This document shows positions 9,502 to 17,224 of a stretch of DNA of 51,929 nt, in pieces. The position numbers were made by a program, and so were the translations under genes. Numbering within the stretch: the stretch's first letter is position 1; the number at the start of each line of letters is the position of its first letter. This DNA comes from Porphyromonadaceae bacterium UBA4262 (GTDB lineage: Bacteria; Bacteroidota; Bacteroidia; Bacteroidales; Muribaculaceae), in NCBI GenBank assembly GCA_002396085.1, contig DGWI01000024.1, forward strand, positions 56,844 to 108,772, read 5' to 3'. The notes beneath the pieces were generated by a model, which did no database searches, was not told the DNA's origin, and saw nothing but the letters and a program-made list of their open reading frames with translations.

Positions 9502-9586
9502 ATTGTTATTTCATCGTCCGAGCCGATGGCTCGAATTACACGAACGGCACTGCGCCTAGTCGTGCAATGTATCAAAAAAATTTGTG

Positions 9587-9618
9587 CAAAGGTAGTGATT
9601 TTTTGTGAGATTGTCAAA
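9587..9618 (-). promoter_or_regulatory. Promoter for parE
   Basis: On the minus strand TTTG (9618-9615), a 20-nt spacer and TACCTTTG (9594-9587) fit the Bacteroidota -33/-7 consensus exactly. The leader to the parE ATG is about 80 nt. The -33 box reaches into the last codons of the upstream glycosyltransferase gene. Confidence 0.75.
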
Positions 9619-10579
9619 AAATTCGTCGTGCAACGCGAGCCGATCCACGCTTGCCTGCCACTATCCGGTCATAGAGGATGCGCATGACGGGGGCAATCCA
9701 CACCTTCCAACGCCAGCAATCACCATAACTGTCACGCAGCCCATCCATGGCACAACGGCGTAATAGACCGGCCAGTTCTGGGCAGCCCTCACGGTCGTAG
9801 TGCGCAGCCAACACCAGGCGACGATAATGCAGCAGTCGCACATATCGCTCAGATTGTGGCCATGCAGCATCTTGCACCTCGCTCTGCACCAAGTCGATGA
9901 CATGCTCCCACTGTCCAGCACGCGAGTGAAACTCAGTGCCTGTGATCGAGTCCTTGCCATTATGGTTGATGAAGACCATGGGCGACTTGTCGCAATAGGA
10001 CAAACGCGGCTTGCACAACAGCAACCGAGCACCTAGTTCCCAGTCGTTCCAACCTGGCAAGTCGATATTCCAACCATCAGTAGCAGCAAAAAACTCACGC
10101 CTGACAGCATAACGCTGAGTGGCCAACTGACTGTGCAGCAATTGGACGGCAAAGATGTCGCTTGTAAAAAACGGTGCCTCGCGCCTTGTACCATCAGGAA
10201 AGACCAAAACCGACCGTACTGACACAAGGTCTACCTCGCCAGAACGACGGCTCACCTCATCGACATAAGTTTCAACCAAATTCGCAGCCATCTCGTCGTC
10301 ACTGTCAAAGAACATGACCCACTCGCCACGAGCCTGACCAAATCCACGGTTGCGAGCAGCACCGGCGGTGTGATGTGGCTCCTGAACAATCTCAATCAGG
10401 AAATCGTCGGCCTCGTGGCACTGCTTGAACTGCTGCAGCACCTGTAACGACCGGTCGGTGCTGCAATTGTCGACCAGCACCAGTTGCAGAGGCCGATAGG
10501 TCTGTGACAAGACAGTGTCGAGCGTGCGCTGCACGACGGTCGCACGATTGTAGACGGGTATGATGACGGTGAAAAGCAT
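9614..10579 (-). CDS. Glycosyltransferase family 2
   Basis: A 321-residue GT-A fold enzyme. It begins with the family's VIIPVYNRA strand, has VDNCSTD for nucleotide-sugar binding and FFDSDDE (DxD-type metal site, residues 91-96). It would transfer a sugar from an activated donor to a glycan or lipid acceptor. No transmembrane segment or signal peptide is visible, so it acts on the cytoplasmic face. It is divergent from two further glycosyltransferase genes starting at 10656. A TACCTTTA -7-like box lies just upstream (10608-10601). Donor and acceptor cannot be told from sequence. Confidence 0.9.
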   Translation of the reverse strand: MLFTVIIPVYNRATVVQRTLDTVLSQTYRPLQLVLVDNCSTDRSLQVLQQFKQCHEADDFLIEIVQEPHHTAGAARNRGFGQARGEWVMFFDSDDEMAANLVETYVDEVSRRSGEVDLVSVRSVLVFPDGTRREAPFFTSDIFAVQLLHSQLATQRYAVRREFFAATDGWNIDLPGWNDWELGARLLLCKPRLSYCDKSPMVFINHNGKDSITGTEFHSRAGQWEHVIDLVQSEVQDAAWPQSERYVRLLHYRRLVLAAHYDREGCPELAGLLRRCAMDGLRDSYGDCWRWKVWIAPVMRILYDRIVAGKRGSARVARRIF

Positions 10580-10616
10580 ACGTTGGTTTCAAAAAACTTG
10601 TAAAGGTACACTATTT

Positions 10617-10648
10617 TTTGGTCACTAGCAAAAAATCATCTAACTTTG
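10617..10648 (+). promoter_or_regulatory. Promoter for the GT-B glycosyltransferase gene, very short leader
   Basis: TTTG (10617-10620), 20 nt, TAACTTTG (10641-10648). The ATG is at 10656, only 7 nt past the -7 box, so the transcript should be leaderless or nearly so. Confidence 0.75.
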
Positions 10649-10655
10649 TGGCGAA

Positions 10656-11780
10656 ATGAGGATTTTATTCGTTGGAGACGCCAGTAACCTGCACAATTGC
10701 CTAGCCAGGCAACTGCGGCTGATGGGGCACGAAGCAATCGTGGCCTCGAACGGTTCGCACTGGATGGACACCGCTCGCGACATCAACCTGAACCGCCAAC
10801 CCGGGCGATGGGGTGCAGTGCGCTATGTAGTCGACATCCTCAAGGCTTTGCCACGCATGCGCGGCTTTGACATCGTGCATCTGTCGAGCCAGATTTTTCT
10901 GGAATTGAAACCACAGAAGGTGCGCCGCGTGTTTGACTACCTGCGACGTCACAACGGCAAGGTGGTGCTATCGGCACTGGCTACCGATCGTGTTTACTAT
11001 GATGCTTGCCATGACGGGCACACCTACCGCTACAGCGACTATCGGGTTGGTGATGAGCCCAGCCCCTACGTGTGTTCACCAGAGTATTATGCCCAGGAAC
11101 AAGACAACTGGCGGCTGCCCCTGATGAAACGTTACAGTGACTATCTGATTGACCACATCGACGGTGTGGTAGCCTGCCTGTGGGAATACTATGAAGCCTA
11201 TCGCCCGCTGTTGTGCGACCGCCTAGCCTATGGCGGCATTCCCATTGATGTCGACTCGCTGTCGCTGCGCCCACTGGACCACGAGCCCGAGCGCGTCAGG
11301 TTCTTCATTGGCATCCAGCGCGACCGCACAGTCATCAAGGGCACCGACCGTCTGTTGGCTTCATTGCAACGCGTGCATGACCGCTATCCTGACTTGTGCG
11401 AAATGGAGGTGGTCGAGAACTTGCCCTATGCCGAGTATACGCGCCGCATGCGCGCCTCACATGTGCTGCTCGATCAGTTGTACAGTTACACCCCCGCCAC
11501 CAATGCATTGATTGCCATGGCGCAGGGACTAGTAGCCGTGAGCGGTGCCGAGCCCGAGTACTACGACCTCATCGGCGAGCCCACACTGCATCCCATTGTC
11601 AATGTCACGCCCTACAACGATGAGGACATTGACCGTCAACTCGAATCCATCATCCACCAGAAGTCACTATTGCCACAATGGAGCCGTGACAGCCGCGAGT
11701 TTGTCATCCGCAACAATGCTGCCCAGGTCGTTGCTGAACGCCACCTGCACTTCTGGAACCAACTACTAGAGGAATCATGA
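10656..11780 (+). CDS. Glycosyltransferase, GT-B type (family 1/4-like)
   Basis: A 374-residue protein starting MRILFVGDASNLHNCLA, a GT-B N-terminal Rossmann strand and loop. A FDIVHLSSQIF segment and a C-terminal region with KGTDRLLASLQ (nucleotide-sugar domain) and SGAEPEYYDLIGE, at the usual position of the family's donor-binding acidic motif, follow. No signal peptide is visible. The downstream glycosyltransferase gene overlaps by 4 bases (ATGA), indicating translational coupling and a shared pathway, probably surface polysaccharide or glycoprotein glycan assembly. Sugar specificity is not deducible. Confidence 0.82.
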   Translation: MRILFVGDASNLHNCLARQLRLMGHEAIVASNGSHWMDTARDINLNRQPGRWGAVRYVVDILKALPRMRGFDIVHLSSQIFLELKPQKVRRVFDYLRRHNGKVVLSALATDRVYYDACHDGHTYRYSDYRVGDEPSPYVCSPEYYAQEQDNWRLPLMKRYSDYLIDHIDGVVACLWEYYEAYRPLLCDRLAYGGIPIDVDSLSLRPLDHEPERVRFFIGIQRDRTVIKGTDRLLASLQRVHDRYPDLCEMEVVENLPYAEYTRRMRASHVLLDQLYSYTPATNALIAMAQGLVAVSGAEPEYYDLIGEPTLHPIVNVTPYNDEDIDRQLESIIHQKSLLPQWSRDSREFVIRNNAAQVVAERHLHFWNQLLEES

Positions 11781-12604
11781 CACTGCAACTACTCATCTGC
11801 ACCATCGATAGTGGCATCGACAACGTGGTCGACTTGATATTGCCGCCTCAACCCGGCATCGGCTATGTCGTGTCGTGGCAGCATAGCACCGCCGACGGTC
11901 ACCGCGACGTGCCCGCCCCGCTGTTGCGCGATGACATCCAGGTGTTCCATCTGGAGGGTCGCGGTCTGAGCCGCAACCGCAACAACTGCCTGCGCCATGC
12001 CACCGCCGACATCTGCCTCATCTGCGATGACGACTGCCGATACACCATCAGTGGCCTGCAAGCCGTGCTTGACACCTTTGCATCCCATCCTGGCACAGAC
12101 CTGGCCACCTTTGTAATGCAGAACCCCTATTGCACCAAGCCCTACCCCTCATCGGCCATCGACCTGCAGCAGCGCCCCAAGGGTTACTACCCCACATCGT
12201 TTGAGATAGCTTTCAGGTTGCAGTCGGTGCGCGGCCGTCTGCAGTTTAATGAGCATTTCGGCCTAGGTGCGCAACTGTTTCACTGTTGCGAGGAGGAGAT
12301 TTTCATTCATGACGCTCAGGCACTGGGACTGCACTGCCACTTCTACCCGACAGTCATCGTCGAGCACAATCATCCCACCACCGAATCCTCACGCGCCAGC
12401 ACGCCCGGCGTACTCATGGGCAAAGGAGCCTTCTTGTACATCGGCTATCGTCCGAAGATGCTGCTCTACCCCATCCCAATAGCCTGGCGACTGCACAAGC
12501 AACACGGTGCGAGTCTTGTCCATGGCTTGCATTATCTATACAAGGGCCTATTCTACATTCTGCGCCACCCAGAGGTTGCCACGACTGGAATTATAAAAAA
12601 ATGA
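11777..12604 (+). CDS. Glycosyltransferase family 2-like protein
   Basis: A 275-residue GT-A-like protein. It contains GRGLSRNRNNCL (the segment before the metal site in this family) and ICDDDCRY, with Asp84-86 as the likely DxD metal ligand. The C-terminal part carries EHNHPTTES and hydrophobic stretches. The start ATG overlaps the stop of the preceding gene. A hairpin terminator overlaps its stop codon. With the preceding gene it forms a two-gene glycosyltransferase operon. Acceptor and donor are unknown. Confidence 0.8.
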   Translation: MTLQLLICTIDSGIDNVVDLILPPQPGIGYVVSWQHSTADGHRDVPAPLLRDDIQVFHLEGRGLSRNRNNCLRHATADICLICDDDCRYTISGLQAVLDTFASHPGTDLATFVMQNPYCTKPYPSSAIDLQQRPKGYYPTSFEIAFRLQSVRGRLQFNEHFGLGAQLFHCCEEEIFIHDAQALGLHCHFYPTVIVEHNHPTTESSRASTPGVLMGKGAFLYIGYRPKMLLYPIPIAWRLHKQHGASLVHGLHYLYKGLFYILRHPEVATTGIIKK

Positions 12605-12628
12605 CCACAATGCGTTGTGGCCATTTTT
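12601..12628 (+). terminator. Rho-independent terminator overlapping the GT operon stop codon
   Basis: ATGACCACAA pairs with TTGTGGCCAT (one A/C mismatch) around a TGCG loop and is followed by five T. The TGA stop at 12602-12604 is part of the stem. Confidence 0.8.
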
Positions 12629-12648
12629 GTTGATAATATCACACGAAA

Positions 12649-13740
12649 TCAGATGCGACGAGCAACTGCCGCCTCGAGTTGTGCACCGTCCTCAACACGC
12701 TCGACGATGTCGCCATCGCGGATGATGAACGTTGTGGGCACGCCCATGACTTGATAGATGCCGATGGTGCGCGAGTTCTGCCCTTGTGGGTCGTAGACCG
12801 TGATCCACGGCAAGTTCTTGGCCGCCTGACTCCAGAATACGTTATCGGCATCAAGGCTCACTTGAAAGATTTCGAGCCCTCTGCCCTTGTAGCGGTTATA
12901 CAAGTCGTTGAGCAACTTGTTGAACATGGGCGAGAAATCGGCCTGATAGATGGTGAAGTTAAGCAGCACCAAGTGATTCTTGTGTGACACCTGCTCCAGG
13001 CTATAGTTGGTGCCATTATAGTCTTGTAACTTGATGTCGATGAGCGATGTGACCTCGGCGTTGATGGTATCGGCAGGTGCCGATGCAGCGCGCCGACGCT
13101 GCTGTCCCTCGGTGAGCACTTGCACCAGATAATCGGTACGGGGGTCATTGGGCTTGAAGGTATAGAAAGCATTGGCCACAGCACCGATGATGCGCAAGTC
13201 CTCATTGTCAAGTGGGTCAAAGAGCGGCTTATCGTCAACATACTTGTTGATAGCATAGTAAGCCACAATGCCCTTGGGGTCGGCCACAATCTGCTCGGCC
13301 AGTTTGCGTTTCCATGCCTTGAACTGCTCGGGCGAAGCCTTGCCACCTGCCATCTTGAGCGCCTCCTGGTCAATCTTCATCACCTGCACGGCGTGGTCGC
13401 TACCAGCCACAGTATAGTCGGTGCCGAACGCTGCCAGCTTGGTATTGATGGTCAAGTTGTCTAGACTGTCGATGGGAAAACAGATGGCCTTGTCGCCAAG
13501 GCGAAGGCGATAGATGTTGGGATACTCTGGAGCATCGGCCGCGATACTGAACTTTCCATTAGCCTGTGTATTGACAGTGTCAACCACAAACCAGTAGCCA
13601 TTGCTCGACACTTCGAGTACAAGTTGCGTGGTGTCGGTGGCACCCTCGACAGTGCCGTCGACCTTAAACTTGTTATTGCTGCACGATGCCAACATAGCCA
13701 GCACGGCCAGCAAGAGAACGATATGCTTCTTCATTGTCAT
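12649..13740 (-). CDS. Thioredoxin-fold lipoprotein with DUF4369-like N-terminus, lacking CxxC
   Basis: A 363-residue predicted lipoprotein: a hydrophobic signal ends in the lipobox LASC, so Cys20 would be lipidated. The first 100 or so residues resemble the DUF4369 beta-sandwich that precedes TlpA/AhpC-like domains in Bacteroidota. The C-terminal thioredoxin fold keeps the strands (HLVLLNFT, EIFQVSLD) and the cis-proline loop GVPTTF. The position of the WCxxC active site reads TIYQADFS, so it has no redox cysteines and is unlikely to be a thiol oxidoreductase. Two ATGs are possible (13740 or 13734). A binding or scaffold role is only a guess. Confidence 0.82.
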   Translation of the reverse strand: MTMKKHIVLLLAVLAMLASCSNNKFKVDGTVEGATDTTQLVLEVSSNGYWFVVDTVNTQANGKFSIAADAPEYPNIYRLRLGDKAICFPIDSLDNLTINTKLAAFGTDYTVAGSDHAVQVMKIDQEALKMAGGKASPEQFKAWKRKLAEQIVADPKGIVAYYAINKYVDDKPLFDPLDNEDLRIIGAVANAFYTFKPNDPRTDYLVQVLTEGQQRRRAASAPADTINAEVTSLIDIKLQDYNGTNYSLEQVSHKNHLVLLNFTIYQADFSPMFNKLLNDLYNRYKGRGLEIFQVSLDADNVFWSQAAKNLPWITVYDPQGQNSRTIGIYQVMGVPTTFIIRDGDIVERVEDGAQLEAAVARRI

Positions 13741-13766
13741 TGTTATTGTTCTGCAAAAATCGGCTG

Positions 13767-13774
13767 CAAAGGTA
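13767..13774 (-). promoter_or_regulatory. -7 box for the thioredoxin-fold lipoprotein gene
   Basis: TACCTTTG on the minus strand, 26 bp upstream of the ATG at 13740. No matching -33 TTTG; the expected position is filled by a GAAAATT word repeat (13785-13812). Confidence 0.55.
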
Positions 13775-13821
13775 GTGCTTTTAATCGAAAATTGAAAATT
13801 GAAAATTGAAAATCGGGTAAA

Positions 13822-14919
13822 TTATTCGCCAGCAGTGATGGCGAAAGTAACTTGTTGCGGATAATGATCACTACCCCCAGCACGATCCAGACGATAGTCG
13901 ATGGCCTGGAGACCGCCTCGATAGAGGATGTGATCGATGTTAAAGTAAAAACGGTCGCGATTGAAGGTGAACACAGGTCCACGCCCACACTCAGCGTATG
14001 CGTCATTCAAGTCCTTGCCTCGTATAGTCCGATAGGTGTATGATCCCGGGGTATCATTAAAGTCACCACACACGATGACATTGGGTGCATTGCCATTGTC
14101 ATTGAGGAAATCTCGCAGTTGATGTGCCTCATTGGCCCGACGCTTGAATGCCCTAGCCAACTTGCTGAGCAGTGAATGTCTCACCTGCGACATGTCGCCA
14201 CGCGTTTCCAGTTCGTTGCGTGTCAATCTCTTGTACAATTCCTTGTCGTTCTCGTTAAGCCCGATGGACTGCAAGTGCACATTGACGATGCGCAACGGCA
14301 TGCCTGCCACCTGCAGGTCAAAGGCCTTGGCATAGAAGTGATACTCGCCAAGCATGTCATCTTGCGACCCGACGCCCTGCTTGAGGGTAGTGTCGTTACT
14401 GACGGTATAGGGCAGTTTGGACAAGATGGCCAAGTCGTGATAGCCCTGCGAATGATAGGGATACTTCTGCTCCAATTCATCACGCAAATCGACATGCTGA
14501 GGCAAGTCGCTGAAGTCCACTGGATCCAGCGAGGTCTCCTGAAGCACGACAAAGTCGACATTCTGGTCCAGGATGTACCGCAGGGTTTTTGCCTCCATGT
14601 CAAATCCAGCCACATTAAAGGTCATCACGCGGAATGTTGTGACACTGTCAGCATCACCACGTGCGCCACGCAGTGGCATGTGCAAATGGATAACAGGCCA
14701 GGCAAGCACAGTAGCCACTGCCAAAACCAACAGGGCCCGCCACTGCCGCATCAACAGGCAGGACAACGCAACCAGGAGGACAACGCCCATGACAACAGGT
14801 AATGCCAAGTGAGCGACCGCCGGCAATGCCCATAGGCGCGGATCAAGCCAGCCGCCATAAGCCGATGCCAGCAGAATCAGCGATGTGAGGATTGAAATGA
14901 TCCCAAAGATAAACTTCAT
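13822..14919 (-). CDS. Membrane-anchored endonuclease/exonuclease/phosphatase (EEP) family protein
   Basis: A 365-residue protein with two or three N-terminal membrane helices (about residues 1-85) and a C-terminal EEP domain. The EEP signatures are present: MTFNVAGFD (Asn), QETSLDP (Glu), GDFNDTPGS (Asp/Asn) and SDHYPQ (Asp-His). The family includes metal-dependent nucleases and phosphodiesterases; the true substrate is unknown. The start was placed at ATG 14919 because residues upstream in the open frame look non-coding and overlap the rhomboid gene. It follows the rhomboid stop by 10 bp, so it belongs to a three-gene operon with two rhomboid proteases. Confidence 0.86.
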   Translation of the reverse strand: MKFIFGIISILTSLILLASAYGGWLDPRLWALPAVAHLALPVVMGVVLLVALSCLLMRQWRALLVLAVATVLAWPVIHLHMPLRGARGDADSVTTFRVMTFNVAGFDMEAKTLRYILDQNVDFVVLQETSLDPVDFSDLPQHVDLRDELEQKYPYHSQGYHDLAILSKLPYTVSNDTTLKQGVGSQDDMLGEYHFYAKAFDLQVAGMPLRIVNVHLQSIGLNENDKELYKRLTRNELETRGDMSQVRHSLLSKLARAFKRRANEAHQLRDFLNDNGNAPNVIVCGDFNDTPGSYTYRTIRGKDLNDAYAECGRGPVFTFNRDRFYFNIDHILYRGGLQAIDYRLDRAGGSDHYPQQVTFAITAGE

Positions 14920-14929
14920 GGCTTGTGAA

Positions 14930-15814
14930 TCACTTATTGCGTGAGGCACGGAACAACATGTCACGCTCACGATCGGTGAGCGAGGTGTAGCCCGAACGCT
15001 TGATTTTGTCGAGGATAGCATCGATCTGCGCCTCGGTAGGTTCATTATCGACTGCGCCCTGATGAGGGTCAAATGACTTTCCGCCCACAGGCGCCCCCAC
15101 ACCACGGTCGCGACGTGAGAAGAGCGAAGCCAGCCAGTCGAGCGAAGCATTGACAGGCCGGGTGATATCGGTGCCATGACGCAATGCGGTGGCATAAATG
15201 GCTCCCACAGCAGCACCGCCCAAGTGGGCGATGTGCCCGCCTGCATTGCCGGTGTCAATGCTCAGCAGGTCAATACCGACGGTAATGATGGCCACCCACT
15301 TGAGCGACACCTCACCGATAAACAACAAGCCTATCTTATAGTCGGGTGCCCAGACGGCAATGCCCACCACGATGGCAATGACCGAGGCCGAAGCACCAAT
15401 CAGGAAACTGTTGCCGCCAGCAAAGTGGGGCAGCAAGTTCATGGCCAGCAAATAGAGTGCGGCACCACCCAGTCCACCCAGCAGATAGAGAGCACTCAAC
15501 CGCTTGGGGGTGAAATACTCCAGAAAGATGCGCCCCATCCAGTAGAGCCACAACATGTTGAACAGGATGTGCAACAAGTCGTAGTGAGCAAACATGTAGG
15601 TGACAATGGTCCAGGGGCTGTGCAGCAATCGTGTCAGGTCGGACGGCAGTTGCACCCATGACACAGCATCGTCAACAGCCACATTAAACAATATGCCCAC
15701 CAATGCCACCAGATGCAGCAGCACAAATACACCTATATTGATGTAAATGATGCGCATGAGCATCGTGCCCTGACGATACTTGCGCTTGATGTCATCAATA
15801 ATAGCCATGTCCAC
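14930..15814 (-). CDS. Rhomboid family intramembrane serine protease (second copy)
   Basis: A 294-residue membrane protein with about six transmembrane helices. The catalytic serine lies in IGASAS (about Ser142) and the histidine in GGHIAHLGG (about His197). HILFN matches the conserved oxyanion/loop helix. The C-terminal 80 residues are a cytoplasmic tail rich in charged residues. Rhomboids cleave transmembrane segments of substrates. It overlaps the upstream rhomboid gene by 20 bases and is followed by the EEP gene. It differs from the first copy by GASAS instead of GASG. Substrate is unknown. Confidence 0.9.
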   Translation of the reverse strand: MDMAIIDDIKRKYRQGTMLMRIIYINIGVFVLLHLVALVGILFNVAVDDAVSWVQLPSDLTRLLHSPWTIVTYMFAHYDLLHILFNMLWLYWMGRIFLEYFTPKRLSALYLLGGLGGAALYLLAMNLLPHFAGGNSFLIGASASVIAIVVGIAVWAPDYKIGLLFIGEVSLKWVAIITVGIDLLSIDTGNAGGHIAHLGGAAVGAIYATALRHGTDITRPVNASLDWLASLFSRRDRGVGAPVGGKSFDPHQGAVDNEPTEAQIDAILDKIKRSGYTSLTDRERDMLFRASRNK

Positions 15815-16547
15815 CTCCCAGCGCTCCGGAGCGCTTCCAGTACAACAAGATGATGATGCCGAAAATCATGCCACCCAGATGCGCAAAATGCGCCACCGAG
15901 TCCATCACCCCCGACACGCCGAAGAACAACTCGACCACACCATAGCCCAGCACCATCCACTTGGCCTTGATGGGGAAGGGGAAAGGAATAATATACATCG
16001 ACATGTTGGGGAACAGAAAGCCAAACGCCAGCAGGATACCAAACACAGCCCCGGAGGCTCCCACAGTGACCATACTGTTGTAGAACGAGTCAAGATACTG
16101 GTCGATTCGTCCAGACGCTATGAGTTGCTGCACTTGATCGATCGACAAACTATTGAGTTGTGCAAATGACGGCACGAACATGCTATGCCAAGCGAATTCC
16201 CAAGTGATTTCTTGCACCAGTGCCGCACCGAGGCCACATGATATATAATAAAATAGGTATCGCTTGGCACCCAAGACCTGCTCAATGATGCGGCCGAACA
16301 TCCACAACGAGAACATGTTGAAGAATACATGTGCAATTCCGCTAGTGTCGTGCATGAACATGTAGGTGAGCAACTGCGCAGGGTTGAAATCACTGCCCCG
16401 CCAGAAGTGCAGACCGAGCCAGTCTTGAATGTTGATAGTCATCGTGCGCTGCATCACTATCGTGGCAAGCCACAACAAGAAATTGATGATGAGCAGATGC
16501 TTGGTCACGGGCGGAATACTCGACCAAAACGAACCTCTATTATTCAT
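15795..16547 (-). CDS. Rhomboid family intramembrane serine protease (first copy)
   Basis: A 250-residue six-helix rhomboid. The catalytic GASG motif holds Ser165 and the histidine is in AHFAHLGG (about His223). The HVFFN segment in the second helix is typical. A large extramembrane insertion sits between helices at about residues 112-158. It is the first gene of the rhomboid-rhomboid-EEP operon, transcribed divergently from the HU gene. I recall two rhomboids and an EEP protein beside an HU gene from other Bacteroidota, which suggests a conserved unit, though the functional link is not established. Confidence 0.9.
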   Translation of the reverse strand: MNNRGSFWSSIPPVTKHLLIINFLLWLATIVMQRTMTINIQDWLGLHFWRGSDFNPAQLLTYMFMHDTSGIAHVFFNMFSLWMFGRIIEQVLGAKRYLFYYISCGLGAALVQEITWEFAWHSMFVPSFAQLNSLSIDQVQQLIASGRIDQYLDSFYNSMVTVGASGAVFGILLAFGFLFPNMSMYIIPFPFPIKAKWMVLGYGVVELFFGVSGVMDSVAHFAHLGGMIFGIIILLYWKRSGALGGGHGYY

Positions 16548-16574
16548 AAGACAAATTATTCTTGATTAGGGGTG

Positions 16575-16582
16575 CAAAATTA
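16575..16582 (-). promoter_or_regulatory. -7 box for the rhomboid operon
   Basis: TAATTTTG on the minus strand matches TAnnTTTG, 27 bp upstream of the first rhomboid ATG. The -33 region (16602-16604) has only TTG. Confidence 0.5.
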
Positions 16583-16663
16583 AGGAAAAAGTCGCAAAAA
16601 GCAACTTAATTAGCCACAAATCATAGTTTTTTATCTGAAATGTACATTTTTCTTGATATTTTT

Positions 16664-16694
16664 TTTGCCAAATTCATTCTTTTGCCTATATTTG
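16664..16694 (+). promoter_or_regulatory. Promoter for the HU gene
   Basis: TTTG (16664-16667), 19 nt, TATATTTG (16687-16694): a full match to the Bacteroidota consensus. The leader to the ATG at 16751 is about 50 nt and AT-rich. Confidence 0.8.
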
Positions 16695-16750
16695 CCCCAA
16701 AAATAAGTAAACACTCCATTAATAAACATTTATTTTAAACTCAATCCATT

Positions 16751-17020
16751 ATGAACAAGACAGAATTGATTAACGCAATCGCTGCCGAGGCCAAATTGAC
16801 CAAGGTTCAGGCAAAGGCTGCTCTTGAAGCAACCCTGAAGGCAATCGAGGAAACACTGGTGAAGGGTGACAAGGTCGCTCTGATCGGTTTCGGAACATTC
16901 GCAATCCAGGAGAAGGCTGCACGCACAGGCGTCAACCCCGCTACTGGCAAGAAGATTCAGATTCCCGCCAAGAAGGTTGTGAAGTTCAAAGCTGGTGCCG
17001 AATTGGCCAAGAAAGTCTAA
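16751..17020 (+). CDS. HU family DNA-binding protein
   Basis: An 89-residue histone-like protein that bends and compacts DNA as a dimer. It shows the classical HU organisation: an N-terminal helical dimerisation body (NKTELINAIAAEAKLT), GFGTFAIQEKAAR, then the DNA-binding beta-arm with the RxGxNPxTGKKIxIPA motif, including the proline that intercalates into DNA, and a C-terminal VKFKAGAEL helix. It has its own consensus promoter and a strong terminator, so it is a single-gene transcript, divergent from the rhomboid operon. Confidence 0.96.
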   Translation: MNKTELINAIAAEAKLTKVQAKAALEATLKAIEETLVKGDKVALIGFGTFAIQEKAARTGVNPATGKKIQIPAKKVVKFKAGAELAKKV

Positions 17021-17059
17021 GCCCTAAAGCAAGACAAAACACACTTCGCAAGGAGTAAC

Positions 17060-17093
17060 ACACCCCTGACCTGAATGGTTGGGGGTGTTTTTT
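17060..17093 (+). terminator. Rho-independent terminator of the HU gene
   Basis: ACACCCC (17060-17066) pairs with GGGGTGT (17082-17088); ACC/GGT extends the stem inside the loop. Six T (17088-17093) follow. Confidence 0.85.
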
Positions 17094-17155
17094 ACAGAAT
17101 CTCAGGGTTTAACATTTTTTTTGATTTAAAGAGATTCTTTTTAAAAAATAATTGG

Positions 17156-17163
17156 TAAATTTG
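17156..17163 (+). promoter_or_regulatory. -7 box for the LRR/dockerin gene
   Basis: TAAATTTG, 61 bp before the ATG at 17225. The -33 TTTG is not at the usual spacing. The leader is AT-rich with no Shine-Dalgarno. Confidence 0.5.
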
Positions 17164-17224
17164 TGACTTAAAATCAAACATGCCTTTTTAAAAACAATTT
17201 ATTAGAACCCAAACACTAAAAATT

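Noticed and set aside
13822..15258. Longer EEP protein starting at 15258
   Set aside because: The extra 113 residues are read from inside the rhomboid gene in another frame and look non-coding; ATG 14919 gives a proper membrane N-terminus.
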